Below are positions 43,326-52,651 of a stretch of 64,000 nucleotides of DNA, piece after piece. The stretch comes from Luteibaculum oceani (GTDB lineage: Bacteria; Bacteroidota; Bacteroidia; Flavobacteriales_D; Luteibaculaceae), in NCBI RefSeq assembly GCF_007995015.1, contig NZ_VORB01000009.1, positions 80,132 through 144,131 on the forward strand. Direction: 5' to 3'. Every line of letters begins with the position of its first letter. Position 1 is the stretch's first letter. The position numbers and the translations under genes are program-made. The notes under the pieces are model-generated. The model did no database searches. It was not told the origin of the DNA and worked only from the letters and a program-made list of their open reading frames with translations.

Positions 43326-43910
43326 ATGAGGAGAGCACTTATAATTTTCGCAAAAAACCCAGAACTGGGAAAAGTTAAAACGAGGTTAGCTCAAGATTTA
43401 GGACAGAGTGAAGCCTTAGAGTGGTATATAAAATTAATGAAGCGCACAGAGGCAGCAGTGCAAGGATTATGTGCTGAGAAGACTGTCTTTTGGTCTAACG
43501 CCGCGCCAATGCATCCTCCGGCCTTTGGTAGGGAAGAATTTGAGTTCGCTGTGCAACAGGGTGATGGACTTGGGGAGCGCATGAAAAATGCCTTTAACTC
43601 TTTCAATAGAAAGGGCTACAATTCCTTTATTATCATTGGTACCGATTGCTGGGATTTAAAACCAGGAATTATCGAAAATGCGTATCAGGAGTTAAAAAAC
43701 AACGACGTAGTTATAGGACCCGCTAAAGATGGAGGATACTATCTTTTAGGTACGAATGATTTTCATCCAGAACTATTCGAGAATGTAGAGTGGAGCACAG
43801 ATGTAGTGCTCGAACAAACGGTTAAAAAGTGCGAGAAGCTATCCTTATCGGTTAAATTGCTTCAAAAGTTATCCGATGTGGATAACATCTATGATTTACC
43901 AATGGAGTAA
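43326..43910 (+). CDS. DUF2064 / TIGR04282-family nucleotide-diphosphosugar transferase-like protein
   Basis: A 194-residue GT-A-fold protein. The family signature FAKNPELGKVKTRLA (8-22) is followed by QGDGLGERMKNAF, GTDCWDLKPG and GPAKDGGYYLLG. TIGR04282 is annotated as an arsenosugar-biosynthesis glycosyltransferase, but the fold is also close to nucleotidyltransferases, and activity is untested for most members. It is followed 10 bp later by a purine nucleoside phosphorylase, another enzyme type found in arsenosugar clusters. The start is fixed by the signature, yet the terminator T-run of the previous gene ends 2 bp upstream. Confidence 0.87.
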   Translation: MRRALIIFAKNPELGKVKTRLAQDLGQSEALEWYIKLMKRTEAAVQGLCAEKTVFWSNAAPMHPPAFGREEFEFAVQQGDGLGERMKNAFNSFNRKGYNSFIIIGTDCWDLKPGIIENAYQELKNNDVVIGPAKDGGYYLLGTNDFHPELFENVEWSTDVVLEQTVKKCEKLSLSVKLLQKLSDVDNIYDLPME

Positions 43911-43920
43911 CTTATTTTAA

Positions 43921-44745
43921 ATGAACGTATTAGAAAAAATTAATGAGGCGGTTTCCTTTTTAGAAGGAAAGCAAGTCCCAAAAGTTGGTGTTGGAATAAT
44001 TCTAGGCACGGGCTTGGGTAACCTATTGGAGCACGTGGAAATCATCAATGAAATTTCCTACTCCGATATCCCCCATTTTCCAGTTTCCACTGTGGAATTT
44101 CACAAGGGGAAATTGATTCATGCCAAGCACAATGGTAAGGAGATGTTGATCATGAATGGTCGCTTCCATTATTATGAAGGCTACAGCATGGAGGAGGTAG
44201 TATTTCCGGTACGTGTAATGCGCAAACTAGGGGTAACAAAACTATTAATTAGTAACGCTGCCGGTGCGGTTAATTTAGATTTCTCAAAGGGAAATCTTAT
44301 GGTAATAGACGACCATATCAATCTTCAATCTGGAAATCCATTAAGAGGAGAAAACTTCGAAGAGATTGGACCTCGTTTTCCAGATATGTCTCAACCTTAC
44401 TCCAGAAATTTACAGGAGAAAATTCACCAAATAGCGGTGCGAGAGGGTGTTTCTGATTTGGTTAAAACTGGTGTTTATGTCGCTGTAGATGGTCCCAATT
44501 TAGAAACTCGGGCAGAATATAGATATTTGGGTAGGATAGGAGCTGATGCCGTTGGGATGAGCACCGTTCCTGAAGTTATTGCAGCCAATCATGCCGGAAT
44601 GGAAGTCGCTGCGGTTTCGGTGTTAACCGATGAATGCGATCCCGATAATCTAGCGGCTGTGGATATTGCGGATATAATTGCGGTTGCAGGAAAAGCTGAG
44701 AAAGTACTGAGTAAACTTTTCTTGGGGCTTATCGAGGAGCTTTAA
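43921..44745 (+). CDS. Purine nucleoside phosphorylase
   Basis: A 274-residue trimeric-type (PNP/MTAP family) enzyme that splits purine nucleosides with phosphate. Motifs: GIILGTGLGNL, the phosphate-binding NGRFHYYEGYSMEEV, ISNAAGAVN, and GADAVGMSTVPEVIAANHAG with the base-binding DECDPDNLAAVD near the end. Normal length and complete active site. Co-transcribed with the TIGR04282 gene, suggesting a shared pathway for purine salvage or release of a modified ribose. Confidence 0.95.
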   Translation: MNVLEKINEAVSFLEGKQVPKVGVGIILGTGLGNLLEHVEIINEISYSDIPHFPVSTVEFHKGKLIHAKHNGKEMLIMNGRFHYYEGYSMEEVVFPVRVMRKLGVTKLLISNAAGAVNLDFSKGNLMVIDDHINLQSGNPLRGENFEEIGPRFPDMSQPYSRNLQEKIHQIAVREGVSDLVKTGVYVAVDGPNLETRAEYRYLGRIGADAVGMSTVPEVIAANHAGMEVAAVSVLTDECDPDNLAAVDIADIIAVAGKAEKVLSKLFLGLIEEL

Positions 44746-44767
44746 GAGGGTTAAAAAACCTTTCGAC

Positions 44768-44801
44768 AAAAAAAAGAGGTGCAATTTGCACCTCTTTTTT
44801 T
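44768..44801. terminator. Bidirectional terminator between the phosphorylase and OmpA genes
   Basis: AGAGGTGCAA and TTGCACCTCT form a near-continuous palindrome centred at 44785, flanked by A8 on the left and T7 on the right, so it can serve both convergent transcripts. Confidence 0.88.
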
Positions 44802-44821
44802 ATTCTGTGTATTGTAATTCC

Positions 44822-46141
44822 TTATGGCATAAGGAATAATTTCAACTCAACTCTACGGTTTAGGTATCTACCTTCTGGAGTACTGTTTGTTTCAACAGGA
44901 CGACTCTCACCGAAGAATTCAACTTTAATTCTATCTCTAGAGATACCATTTTTTACTAAGTATTCCATAGCGGCATTAGCACGTCTTTCAGACAAAGCCA
45001 TGTTGTAGGCCTCAGACGCTCTAGCATCAGTATGACCAGATACAGTAACACCTACCATATCGTATTTAGTCATTAACGCTTTAACTGCATTAAGAATTTT
45101 AGCATCGTTTTCTCTAATCTGAGCCTTATCTGTTTCGAAGTAGATAAGCTTTAGATCCATTTTGCTTTTGAGCTCGATAATAGCAAGCTCTGCTTCTTTT
45201 CTTGGATCTACTGGTGGCTCAACCACAACAGTTTCGATTTTGCTGCTATAGATATCAGAGTAAGTACCTTTATCTCTGTTAGAAGAGAAAAGGATTTCTT
45301 TTTTCTCATTAATGGTTAAGTATCCATCAAAATGCTCAGTATTAACCGGAGCACCTAAATTTTTAGGCTTAGACCATCTTAGGTAAGTATCGTCTAATCT
45401 TTCAGAAACATAGATGTCAGATGAACCTAGACCATCGTGACCGAAAGAAGAGAAATAAAGATACTTCTTGTCATGAGATAAGAATGGAGCAAAATCCGGA
45501 GTAGCAGTGTTGATGTTGTAGCCCATGTGCTTAGGAGCAGACCAGTTACCATCTTCATCTTTTAAAGACACGTATAAATCCTCATGGCCCATACCTCTGT
45601 CTTTAATGTTGGCGGTAAAAATAATCACGCGCTCATCTCTGTGCATATATGCACCGTAGTGATCACCTTCGAATTTTACACCAGGAACATTAATGGTAAA
45701 TGGAGTACCCCAAGTCTTTCCATCTTTGGATGCTTCTGAAATACCTTTTGCAGTTTTCTTTGGATTGCTTGGGTATTGGTTTAATAAGAACAGGTGATCT
45801 CCACTTTTGCTAATACCTACAACGGCGTTGTTAAACTCGTTGTTTAAATTAGGTAGGTCATCAGATCCTAAGCTCCAGTTGTTGTTTTCCCAGTTGGAAA
45901 CCATAATGTTTTGGTCTCCTTTTACGTAAGCACCATCATTATCAGTGTAGGTTCTTACGTAGTAAAGAGTTTTACCATCTGGAGATAGTAGGGGATAAGA
46001 CTCGTCGTGTTGTTTAGAGTTAACAGCAGAAGATAACTTAACAGGTTCTGTAAAAACCTCCTTAGTTTCTTGCGCTTGGATGTTAGGAATCGTCATTGCA
46101 ACGATTCCTAATCCTAATATGCTAGATTTTAAATTTTTCAT
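44822..46141 (-). CDS. OmpA-family protein with PD40-type beta-propeller
   Basis: A 439-residue protein with a signal peptide (ending NIQAQ). Residues about 30-300 hold WD40-like PD40 repeats (SPDGKTLYYVRTYTDNDGAY, SHDKKYLYFSSFGHDGLGSS). The last 120 residues are the OmpA peptidoglycan-binding domain (YFETDKAQIRENDAKILNAV, VSGHTDARASEAYNMALSER). It is third in an operon after a T9SS adhesin and PorP/SprF, a common Bacteroidota arrangement. It probably links the outer-membrane export or anchoring complex to peptidoglycan. Confidence 0.92.
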   Translation of the reverse strand: MKNLKSSILGLGIVAMTIPNIQAQETKEVFTEPVKLSSAVNSKQHDESYPLLSPDGKTLYYVRTYTDNDGAYVKGDQNIMVSNWENNNWSLGSDDLPNLNNEFNNAVVGISKSGDHLFLLNQYPSNPKKTAKGISEASKDGKTWGTPFTINVPGVKFEGDHYGAYMHRDERVIIFTANIKDRGMGHEDLYVSLKDEDGNWSAPKHMGYNINTATPDFAPFLSHDKKYLYFSSFGHDGLGSSDIYVSERLDDTYLRWSKPKNLGAPVNTEHFDGYLTINEKKEILFSSNRDKGTYSDIYSSKIETVVVEPPVDPRKEAELAIIELKSKMDLKLIYFETDKAQIRENDAKILNAVKALMTKYDMVGVTVSGHTDARASEAYNMALSERRANAAMEYLVKNGISRDRIKVEFFGESRPVETNSTPEGRYLNRRVELKLFLMP

Positions 46142-46170
46142 TCCTTGGGTTTTAGTGATGGGATATAGAA

Positions 46171-47163
46171 TTAGTTTTTATCTAACATGATGTTCAATAC
46201 AAACTCATGAGATCCGTTACTTCCGTTGTTAAGGGTAGAAGTAGTGATATCATATGAGTACCCGATGTTTAGATTTTTGGCAATTCCAAATCCAGCCATG
46301 ATAGCAACTGCGTCTTGAGGACGAACTGTTAAGGCACCCCAGAATTTGTTGTTGATATCAACACGTCCTGTAAGGTCTAAAGACATTGGTGCACCGCTTG
46401 TCATTCTCAACAAAGCAGATGGAGTAAATCCAACTTTGTCGCTTAGGTTAAATCTGTATCCCCCAGTTAAGTAGTGGTGTCCTTTTAATCTAGCTTGAGT
46501 AGTTGCATCTCCAAAAGCCAATTCGTTGTTGAATAGGTTTTGGATAGAATATCCCGCAAAGAAGTTGTTGTGGTATAAGAAAAGACCTGTTCCAGCATCC
46601 AAAAAGGTGTTGTTGTTGCTATTGCTTTGGAAATCTTGGAAGGTTTGGTTTTGATCTTTACCAGAGAAATTTACCGAAGAAGCGTCAAAAACCATATTTC
46701 TAATTTTGGCTTGTAAACCAAAAGATAAAGTGGTTTGGTCGCTAATTGGTAAGTGAATAGCGTAAGAAATAGCACCAATATGGTTTTTGAAAGCACCTGC
46801 TTCGTCGGCCATAAAATAACCTCCTAAAGCATGACGCAATTTTCTATCTACTTCTTTCACCGTTGTGTTACCCTCTTTAAGGGTAACACTTGGGTCAGAA
46901 ATTCTTAGAGAGAAGAGCTCGTTTCCACCGATGCTCTTTTTCCCTAATAGTGAATTTGCAGAGATAAAGTAGGTTTTAGGCGCACCGCTAATACCGGTCC
47001 ACTGTTGTCTAAAACCAAGGTTTACATCTACGTAATCTTTAATACCTGCGGCCGCTGGGTTCAGCAGGTACATGTTCTGTTGATATTGGGTCGTTTGGAA
47101 TTCTTGCTGTCCAAACACCAATGCTGAAAACAGAACTGCGCTTATGGTTAATAATTTTTTCAT
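46171..47163 (-). CDS. PorP/SprF-family type IX secretion membrane protein
   Basis: A 330-residue outer-membrane barrel protein with a signal peptide (residues 1-18). The family opening is QEFQTTQYQQNMYLLNPAAA, then GFRQQWTGISGAPKTY. SprF of Flavobacterium johnsoniae is needed for secretion and attachment of the adhesin SprB encoded next to it. Here the partner is the 1678-residue protein 31 bp upstream. Barrel-like strands run to the end (NLNIGYSYDITTSTL). Confidence 0.94.
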   Translation of the reverse strand: MKKLLTISAVLFSALVFGQQEFQTTQYQQNMYLLNPAAAGIKDYVDVNLGFRQQWTGISGAPKTYFISANSLLGKKSIGGNELFSLRISDPSVTLKEGNTTVKEVDRKLRHALGGYFMADEAGAFKNHIGAISYAIHLPISDQTTLSFGLQAKIRNMVFDASSVNFSGKDQNQTFQDFQSNSNNNTFLDAGTGLFLYHNNFFAGYSIQNLFNNELAFGDATTQARLKGHHYLTGGYRFNLSDKVGFTPSALLRMTSGAPMSLDLTGRVDINNKFWGALTVRPQDAVAIMAGFGIAKNLNIGYSYDITTSTLNNGSNGSHEFVLNIMLDKN

Positions 47164-47194
47164 CGCTTTTGGCTTTAAATATCCTTAGTTCAGA

Positions 47195-50100
47195 TTATCT
47201 AATAATTGTTACGTGTCCGGTTAATACTTCTACACCGTCTTTATTAGGATCGATTACGAAGTAGTAAGAAGCAGTTGGTAAATCGCTTCCTTCAAAAGTA
47301 CCGTCCCATCTTCCATTTCCGTTGTACTCAGAAATAGTTGATTCAAATACTTTGCTACCCCATCTGTTGAACACGGTAACCGTTCCATTAGCGTAATCAT
47401 CGTTGCTAGTAACGTTACTTAGATCCCAGTATTGGTTGGTAGCAGCACCTGGAGTAAATCCAGTTTCTACTCTCAATGCAGGAACAAGAACTGTTACGGT
47501 AGCAGAGCTAGGAGTACATCCAAGAATGTCAATAGTCCATGTAAACTCAGTTTGAGAGTTGATGTTGATTACTCTTGAGTTAGGATCGTTAACATCCAAG
47601 ATGTTTGCAGTTGTGTTAGTAGTAGACCAAGTTCCGTTATCTACACCAGGAGCATCGTTACCATTTAAAGTAACCTCACCGTTGGTTGCAGAAAGGGTAG
47701 GAGCGTCTACTTCAGCTTGAACATCCTCTAGTACCACTACTGTTACAGAAGCAGAAGAGTTAGGACAAGCACCTGAGTTATCAAGTGTATAAGTTACAAC
47801 GTATGTACCTGGATTGTTAAAGGTAACCGCAGTGCTTGGTGAACTTGGGTTGTCGATAACAACATTTCCAGCTGCAGACGTCCACATTCCAGTTTGACCA
47901 GCTCCAGGAGTAGTACCTACTAAGTTAGCAACGTAACCTTCACACACTTCCTCAGTAGGAGCGCCAGTAATAACAGCTGTGTTGTTCTCAATTGCGTTAA
48001 TCTGGAAAGTCTTAACGGTTGTGTTATTATTTACATCCACTGCAGTTGCAGTGTAGGTATTTAATCCAGCAGTTGCAGCAGGAGTCACAGTGAAAGAAGA
48101 TATTCCACAGTTGTCAGTTGCTGTTGCGTAAGAAGCAGGATTGAAGTTTGTTCCACAAACGTTTACAACTTCAGTTGGTACAGTAACTACAGGAGCTCTG
48201 TTATCCACTACAGTAACAGTAAACGATTCAGTAACTGAGTTACCAGACTTATCTGTAACGGTAATTTCTACCTCGTAAACTCCAACACCAAGTTTAGAAC
48301 CTGATCTTAAGCTATCGGCGATAGTTACTACTAATCCTTGAGCATCACAGTTATCTTGGTAGTCAATATCAGAGTACTGAAGCTCAGCTAAACAGTCGGC
48401 ACCAACTTGTAGTGTTCTGTCTGCAGGAACCTGAGTCATTACAGGAGCTTGCTTGTCTTGAACAACAATGCTAAAGCTTCTAGTATAAGTTTCAAGTGTA
48501 GTTCCAGCCCCGTCTTTTCTAACGAAAGTATAAGTAACAACGGTAGTATCGATAGGGAATTGATCTCCAGAGTTGAAGTCTTTACTTACCTCGATAGTTT
48601 CACCATTACAAGTTCCTCCAATTATTCTTGGCTCAGACCAGAAATAACGCTTAGAACATTCGTTAGCAGTAGTTAGAAGTACAGTATCGGTTGGGAAGTC
48701 GAAAATATGAGACTCGATGTTGTTTTCAACTACAGTGTTGAACGTACAGCTGTCTACATTTCCAAATGCATCCGCGATGTATACCTTAACATTGGTAATT
48801 CCAACGGGGAAGGTGTGATCCATTGAAGGATCGAAGAAGTTAATTCCGTCGAATCCTATTAGAGCGAAATCTCCACAGTTATCAGATGGATTGAAATCAA
48901 ACTCATCAGTAAGTGTTACTACAGCCTCACAATCAGGAGTGTTAGCTTGTATAGTAATACTTCCCTGAGGACAAGTAATAGAAGGAGCTTCAACATCTCT
49001 CAACATTACATCGAAAGAAGTAGAGTCTACATTTCCAAATACGTCAACTGCGTATACCATACCAGTGTAAACAAATCCTGGCTCAATGGTCATCATTAAG
49101 TCGGTAGAGTTAGCAAGAATGGTGTCGTTTCCGTTATTGTCAGAGAACGTAAAGTACGCTGAGTCTAACTGACAATTGTCCGTAACAGTTGGGAAAGGAA
49201 CAGTAATCATTCTTCCACACTCACCAGGGTTGGTTACAAGATCGATATCAGCAATCGCATCAATCATTGGAGCTTCAGCATCAATAACAACAACTTTTTG
49301 GGTATCGATAGATACGTTGTCATTGCTATCGGTTACTTGCCATACGATATCGTTGCTTCCTTGTGGGAAAGTAAAGTCGAAATCGGTAACTCCATTTCCT
49401 AGAGTTACAAATCCAGCGTTGTTAATGTTGTATTCAATAGACTTGATACCACAAGCATCAGTTCCTACAGGGGCAAAAACCTTAGTAGTTCCAACACAAA
49501 GATTAAAGTCGTTAACAACAGTATCAAGTGGAGTTAAATCTACACCTGGAAGAAGGGTATCCACGATATGAACGATAAAGTTCTTAGTAAATACGTTTCC
49601 AACCTCATCAGCAGTAGTAATGCTAACAGGGTGGAATGGGTTAGGATCGATAGTGAAATCAAGGTAAAGGGTATCTCCTAATGCTGGAGTTACTGAGTTG
49701 GTCATGTTAGCGATAAGTGTAGCGTCATCGGTACAGTTATCAGAAACAAGATCATTAGTAATAATTACCGTATCTCTACCCGAAGTACAGTTAACAGAGT
49801 TAACAAATACTCTTAAGGTATCTTGGAAAGAAATAACTGGCGCTTGATCATCAATAGTAGAAACTTGGAAAGACTTGCTCACACTGTTTCCACTCTTATC
49901 AGTTGCGTATACTTCTACAAGGTGTTGCTTATTAGGTCCAGGGAAAGTTACCGAAATAGCTTGCTGAGAACCGATGTTAGCAATCTTGTTTTGAACCAAA
50001 GTGTCAATGGTAGCAGCTCCAGACATATCATAAGTTACTACAACATATAAAGAGTCTAGCTCGCCAGCACAGTTATCAGTTGGTTTGAAGAAGTTAAGAA

Positions 50101-52231
50101 TCTTCCAAGATTTAGTAAAAGAACATTTTCCAAGAGGAGCAGGCTCATTGATGTTAGGATAAGCGAAGTCTCCATTTAATTTAGGAGCGATGTCATCAAC
50201 AACAGTAATATTTACCGTTGCTGAAGCTTCGTTTCCGCTTCCGTCTACTACGGTGTATTCAAAAGAGTTAACACCTTTAACTAAAGTGTCAGTTAAAGCA
50301 TATGTGCCATCAAGAGAACCGCTGCTAGCTGTTACAGAAGCAATAGAACAATTGTCATCAACTGTTACAGCTGGGATAGTAAATCTAATTCCACATCCGT
50401 TATTTACAAATGCAGAAGTGTAGCTACTCATCATTATAGTGGTATCGGTTGATCCAGAGAAAACCGCTGCGTTAATTGTAGGATCAATATCGTCTTCCAC
50501 TGTAACTTGGTACGATTCAATTAGAGAAGCATTTCCGCTGAAATCTTCTGCAGACCAAGTAACGATGAAGTCACCTAAACCAAATGTTTCAGTAACATTA
50601 AGGGTTCCTGGAGCAACAGTGTCCATTTTAATGGTATCACCGCCGCTTACATTAGTAATGGTGTAGTATGCAAAGAAACCACCCATGATACCAGGACCAG
50701 CACATCCAGTAGAGTTATCTGAGATGTTAGGAACAGTAATGGTGTAGTCAGCCTCACAGTTTGCATCAACAACTAAGTTTTGGTTTCCTGTTGGAGCACT
50801 AACAATTTGTGGAGTTTCGTCGTCAAGTACCGCAAATCTCGCGAAACATAGTTCAGAAAGGTTTCCATCTGCATCCTCAGCACCAAATGCTAATACAAAA
50901 GTATCTGGCTCTAGTGTTGCAACAACTGGGAAAGTATTTCCAGCTAGAATAGGAGCGGTAGTGTCTTTATCTAAAATGAACCAAGACTTAGAAATAGCAC
51001 CTGGACAGTTGTCGGTAGCTGTGAATTCGTTAAAAGTAACCTCAGCTAAACAGTCACCCGCACCGTTATTAGAGGTGTGGAAATCAACTGCGAAATCTGA
51101 AATACAGTCCGATAGGATTGGACCTTGAAAATCAGTTACAACTACGTCGAAAGCGAACCTTAGGAAGAATATTCCGTCGGTTGTTTCAACTAAAATTGTT
51201 GAAGTTCCCTTAGGGAATTGGAAATTCGAAATATCGCCGATCCCAAAATCTAGGGTATCACCTGCATCATCAAAAATGGTGTAAAAAACATCAAGGTTTC
51301 CAAAACAAGTATCAATACCGTTTGGAAGGTCGATGTCAGCAATTGCGTAACAGAATGCAGAATCAGTTTCTAAAAGTAGAGTTGAGTATCCGAAATCAGA
51401 TGTATCAACTGGAGTACCTGCGTTATCAACAAAAACAGGAACGTTGTCATCGGTAACAGTAACCTCAGCAGTACAAGGAACTGCGTTTCCAGTAGAATCT
51501 ACTAATACAAAAGATACTACGTTAATTCCTTCACCAAACTGAATAGTATCAGGAAGGAATCCAGCAGCGTCAGCCAATACCGTATCGGTAATAACACCGT
51601 CAAATAAGTCTACAACAGACCAAATAACTTTTGGCTTAGATTGTGCTTGACAGTTATCAGAACCTGTTGGGATTTGAACTGTGTTAGCAGGAAGGGTTGC
51701 AAAACATTCGTTTGGATCTGTCGTTAAAGCGTAGATTTCATTACATCCTGTGTTAGGATCGTAAAGTGGTGCTTGTCTATCTCTTACCGTAACAGGTATA
51801 ATACAAACGTCATCTACTTCGAATACGTATTGAATTTCGTAACGCCCAACCGGTAAGGTAATGGGTTGAGTGTTAGGATTAACTGGAAGTACAGCATTGG
51901 TGCTAAGGTCTACCACTCTTGGATACCCAGCTTCAAGCGCTTCTCCGTCCCCAGAGAAAGGAATATTCCAAGTAATTTGAGTGTTTTCACATGTACCAGA
52001 GGCTGCGTTAAAAAACTTAGCTCCGTCACATTGTTGAACGTTATTGGCCATAACCAATTCGTTGCGAAGGAATTTCGCAAAAACGGAGTTTCCGTTCTTT
52101 ACAATGCTTTGGTTTGTTTGGGTTTGTTCTGTCGCATCTAAACTGTGATTTTTAGATAAGACATAATTATTGCTAAAAGCACTTACACACCAAGTGGTAA
52201 GGCCGAGCAATAACAGTAGCGATTTCCTCAT
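47195..52231 (-). CDS. Giant HYR-repeat T9SS adhesin with gliding-motility C-terminal domain
   Basis: A 1678-residue SprB-like surface protein. A signal peptide (ending SAFS) is followed by about 13 HYR/Ig-like modules of roughly 90-110 residues, each joined by a D-x-x-A-P linker (RDRQAP, IDDQAP, IDAEAP, RDVEAP, QDKQAP, VDNRAP) with a conserved DNC motif inside. Two Ig-like modules follow, then the sorting domain (VTVFNRWGSKVFES, WDGTFEGSDLPTASYYF) at about 1590-1678. It is first in an operon with the PorP/SprF and OmpA genes. It is probably a surface adhesin for gliding or attachment. Confidence 0.94.
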   Translation of the reverse strand: MRKSLLLLLGLTTWCVSAFSNNYVLSKNHSLDATEQTQTNQSIVKNGNSVFAKFLRNELVMANNVQQCDGAKFFNAASGTCENTQITWNIPFSGDGEALEAGYPRVVDLSTNAVLPVNPNTQPITLPVGRYEIQYVFEVDDVCIIPVTVRDRQAPLYDPNTGCNEIYALTTDPNECFATLPANTVQIPTGSDNCQAQSKPKVIWSVVDLFDGVITDTVLADAAGFLPDTIQFGEGINVVSFVLVDSTGNAVPCTAEVTVTDDNVPVFVDNAGTPVDTSDFGYSTLLLETDSAFCYAIADIDLPNGIDTCFGNLDVFYTIFDDAGDTLDFGIGDISNFQFPKGTSTILVETTDGIFFLRFAFDVVVTDFQGPILSDCISDFAVDFHTSNNGAGDCLAEVTFNEFTATDNCPGAISKSWFILDKDTTAPILAGNTFPVVATLEPDTFVLAFGAEDADGNLSELCFARFAVLDDETPQIVSAPTGNQNLVVDANCEADYTITVPNISDNSTGCAGPGIMGGFFAYYTITNVSGGDTIKMDTVAPGTLNVTETFGLGDFIVTWSAEDFSGNASLIESYQVTVEDDIDPTINAAVFSGSTDTTIMMSSYTSAFVNNGCGIRFTIPAVTVDDNCSIASVTASSGSLDGTYALTDTLVKGVNSFEYTVVDGSGNEASATVNITVVDDIAPKLNGDFAYPNINEPAPLGKCSFTKSWKILNFFKPTDNCAGELDSLYVVVTYDMSGAATIDTLVQNKIANIGSQQAISVTFPGPNKQHLVEVYATDKSGNSVSKSFQVSTIDDQAPVISFQDTLRVFVNSVNCTSGRDTVIITNDLVSDNCTDDATLIANMTNSVTPALGDTLYLDFTIDPNPFHPVSITTADEVGNVFTKNFIVHIVDTLLPGVDLTPLDTVVNDFNLCVGTTKVFAPVGTDACGIKSIEYNINNAGFVTLGNGVTDFDFTFPQGSNDIVWQVTDSNDNVSIDTQKVVVIDAEAPMIDAIADIDLVTNPGECGRMITVPFPTVTDNCQLDSAYFTFSDNNGNDTILANSTDLMMTIEPGFVYTGMVYAVDVFGNVDSTSFDVMLRDVEAPSITCPQGSITIQANTPDCEAVVTLTDEFDFNPSDNCGDFALIGFDGINFFDPSMDHTFPVGITNVKVYIADAFGNVDSCTFNTVVENNIESHIFDFPTDTVLLTTANECSKRYFWSEPRIIGGTCNGETIEVSKDFNSGDQFPIDTTVVTYTFVRKDGAGTTLETYTRSFSIVVQDKQAPVMTQVPADRTLQVGADCLAELQYSDIDYQDNCDAQGLVVTIADSLRSGSKLGVGVYEVEITVTDKSGNSVTESFTVTVVDNRAPVVTVPTEVVNVCGTNFNPASYATATDNCGISSFTVTPAATAGLNTYTATAVDVNNNTTVKTFQINAIENNTAVITGAPTEEVCEGYVANLVGTTPGAGQTGMWTSAAGNVVIDNPSSPSTAVTFNNPGTYVVTYTLDNSGACPNSSASVTVVVLEDVQAEVDAPTLSATNGEVTLNGNDAPGVDNGTWSTTNTTANILDVNDPNSRVININSQTEFTWTIDILGCTPSSATVTVLVPALRVETGFTPGAATNQYWDLSNVTSNDDYANGTVTVFNRWGSKVFESTISEYNGNGRWDGTFEGSDLPTASYYFVIDPNKDGVEVLTGHVTIIR

Positions 52232-52651
52232 GTCAGTTAATTTTAATTTTTCGTTGTTGGGCGCTTTTTATGCATTATAACAGCGAACAAAATTATAAAT
52301 TAAATTAAGCGGGCGAAATTTTGTAGACTTTTTTTACTTTGCCCGTCTATCAAGGGAAACAGCTGGTTTTTTAGGGTTGATTTTTAACTGAGATGTGGTC
52401 TGATTTCATTTGCTTATATCCCCCTGTATCTATTACTGCCGTTGTGATTGTCGGATTTTGTACAAAGCGATATTTTTTAAGTCTTTACAAGTAATCCAAG
52501 GTGTGCTGTTCAAAACTTCAAAGGCCTTGTAATTACAAGACTTGAGGAAAATCACATAATTTTTTATATCCCTGGTCATTAGTTAACTTTTTGCAAATCG
52601 TACATCCAGTTTGTAGCAATACCGTATGTTAGTCTAAAATCCCAATTAAAA
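52232..52651. promoter_or_regulatory. Divergent regulatory region between the adhesin operon and the DUF547 operon
   Basis: 420 bp without a gene. It contains, on the minus strand, TAATTTTG (52295-52288), a -7 match about 57 bp before the adhesin ATG, and two perfect palindromes: TTTGTACAAA (52457-52466) and CTTGTAATTACAAG (52526-52539). A related TTACAAGTAAT lies between them. No clear promoter was found for the plus-strand operon. The palindromes look like binding sites for a dimeric regulator. Confidence 0.5.
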
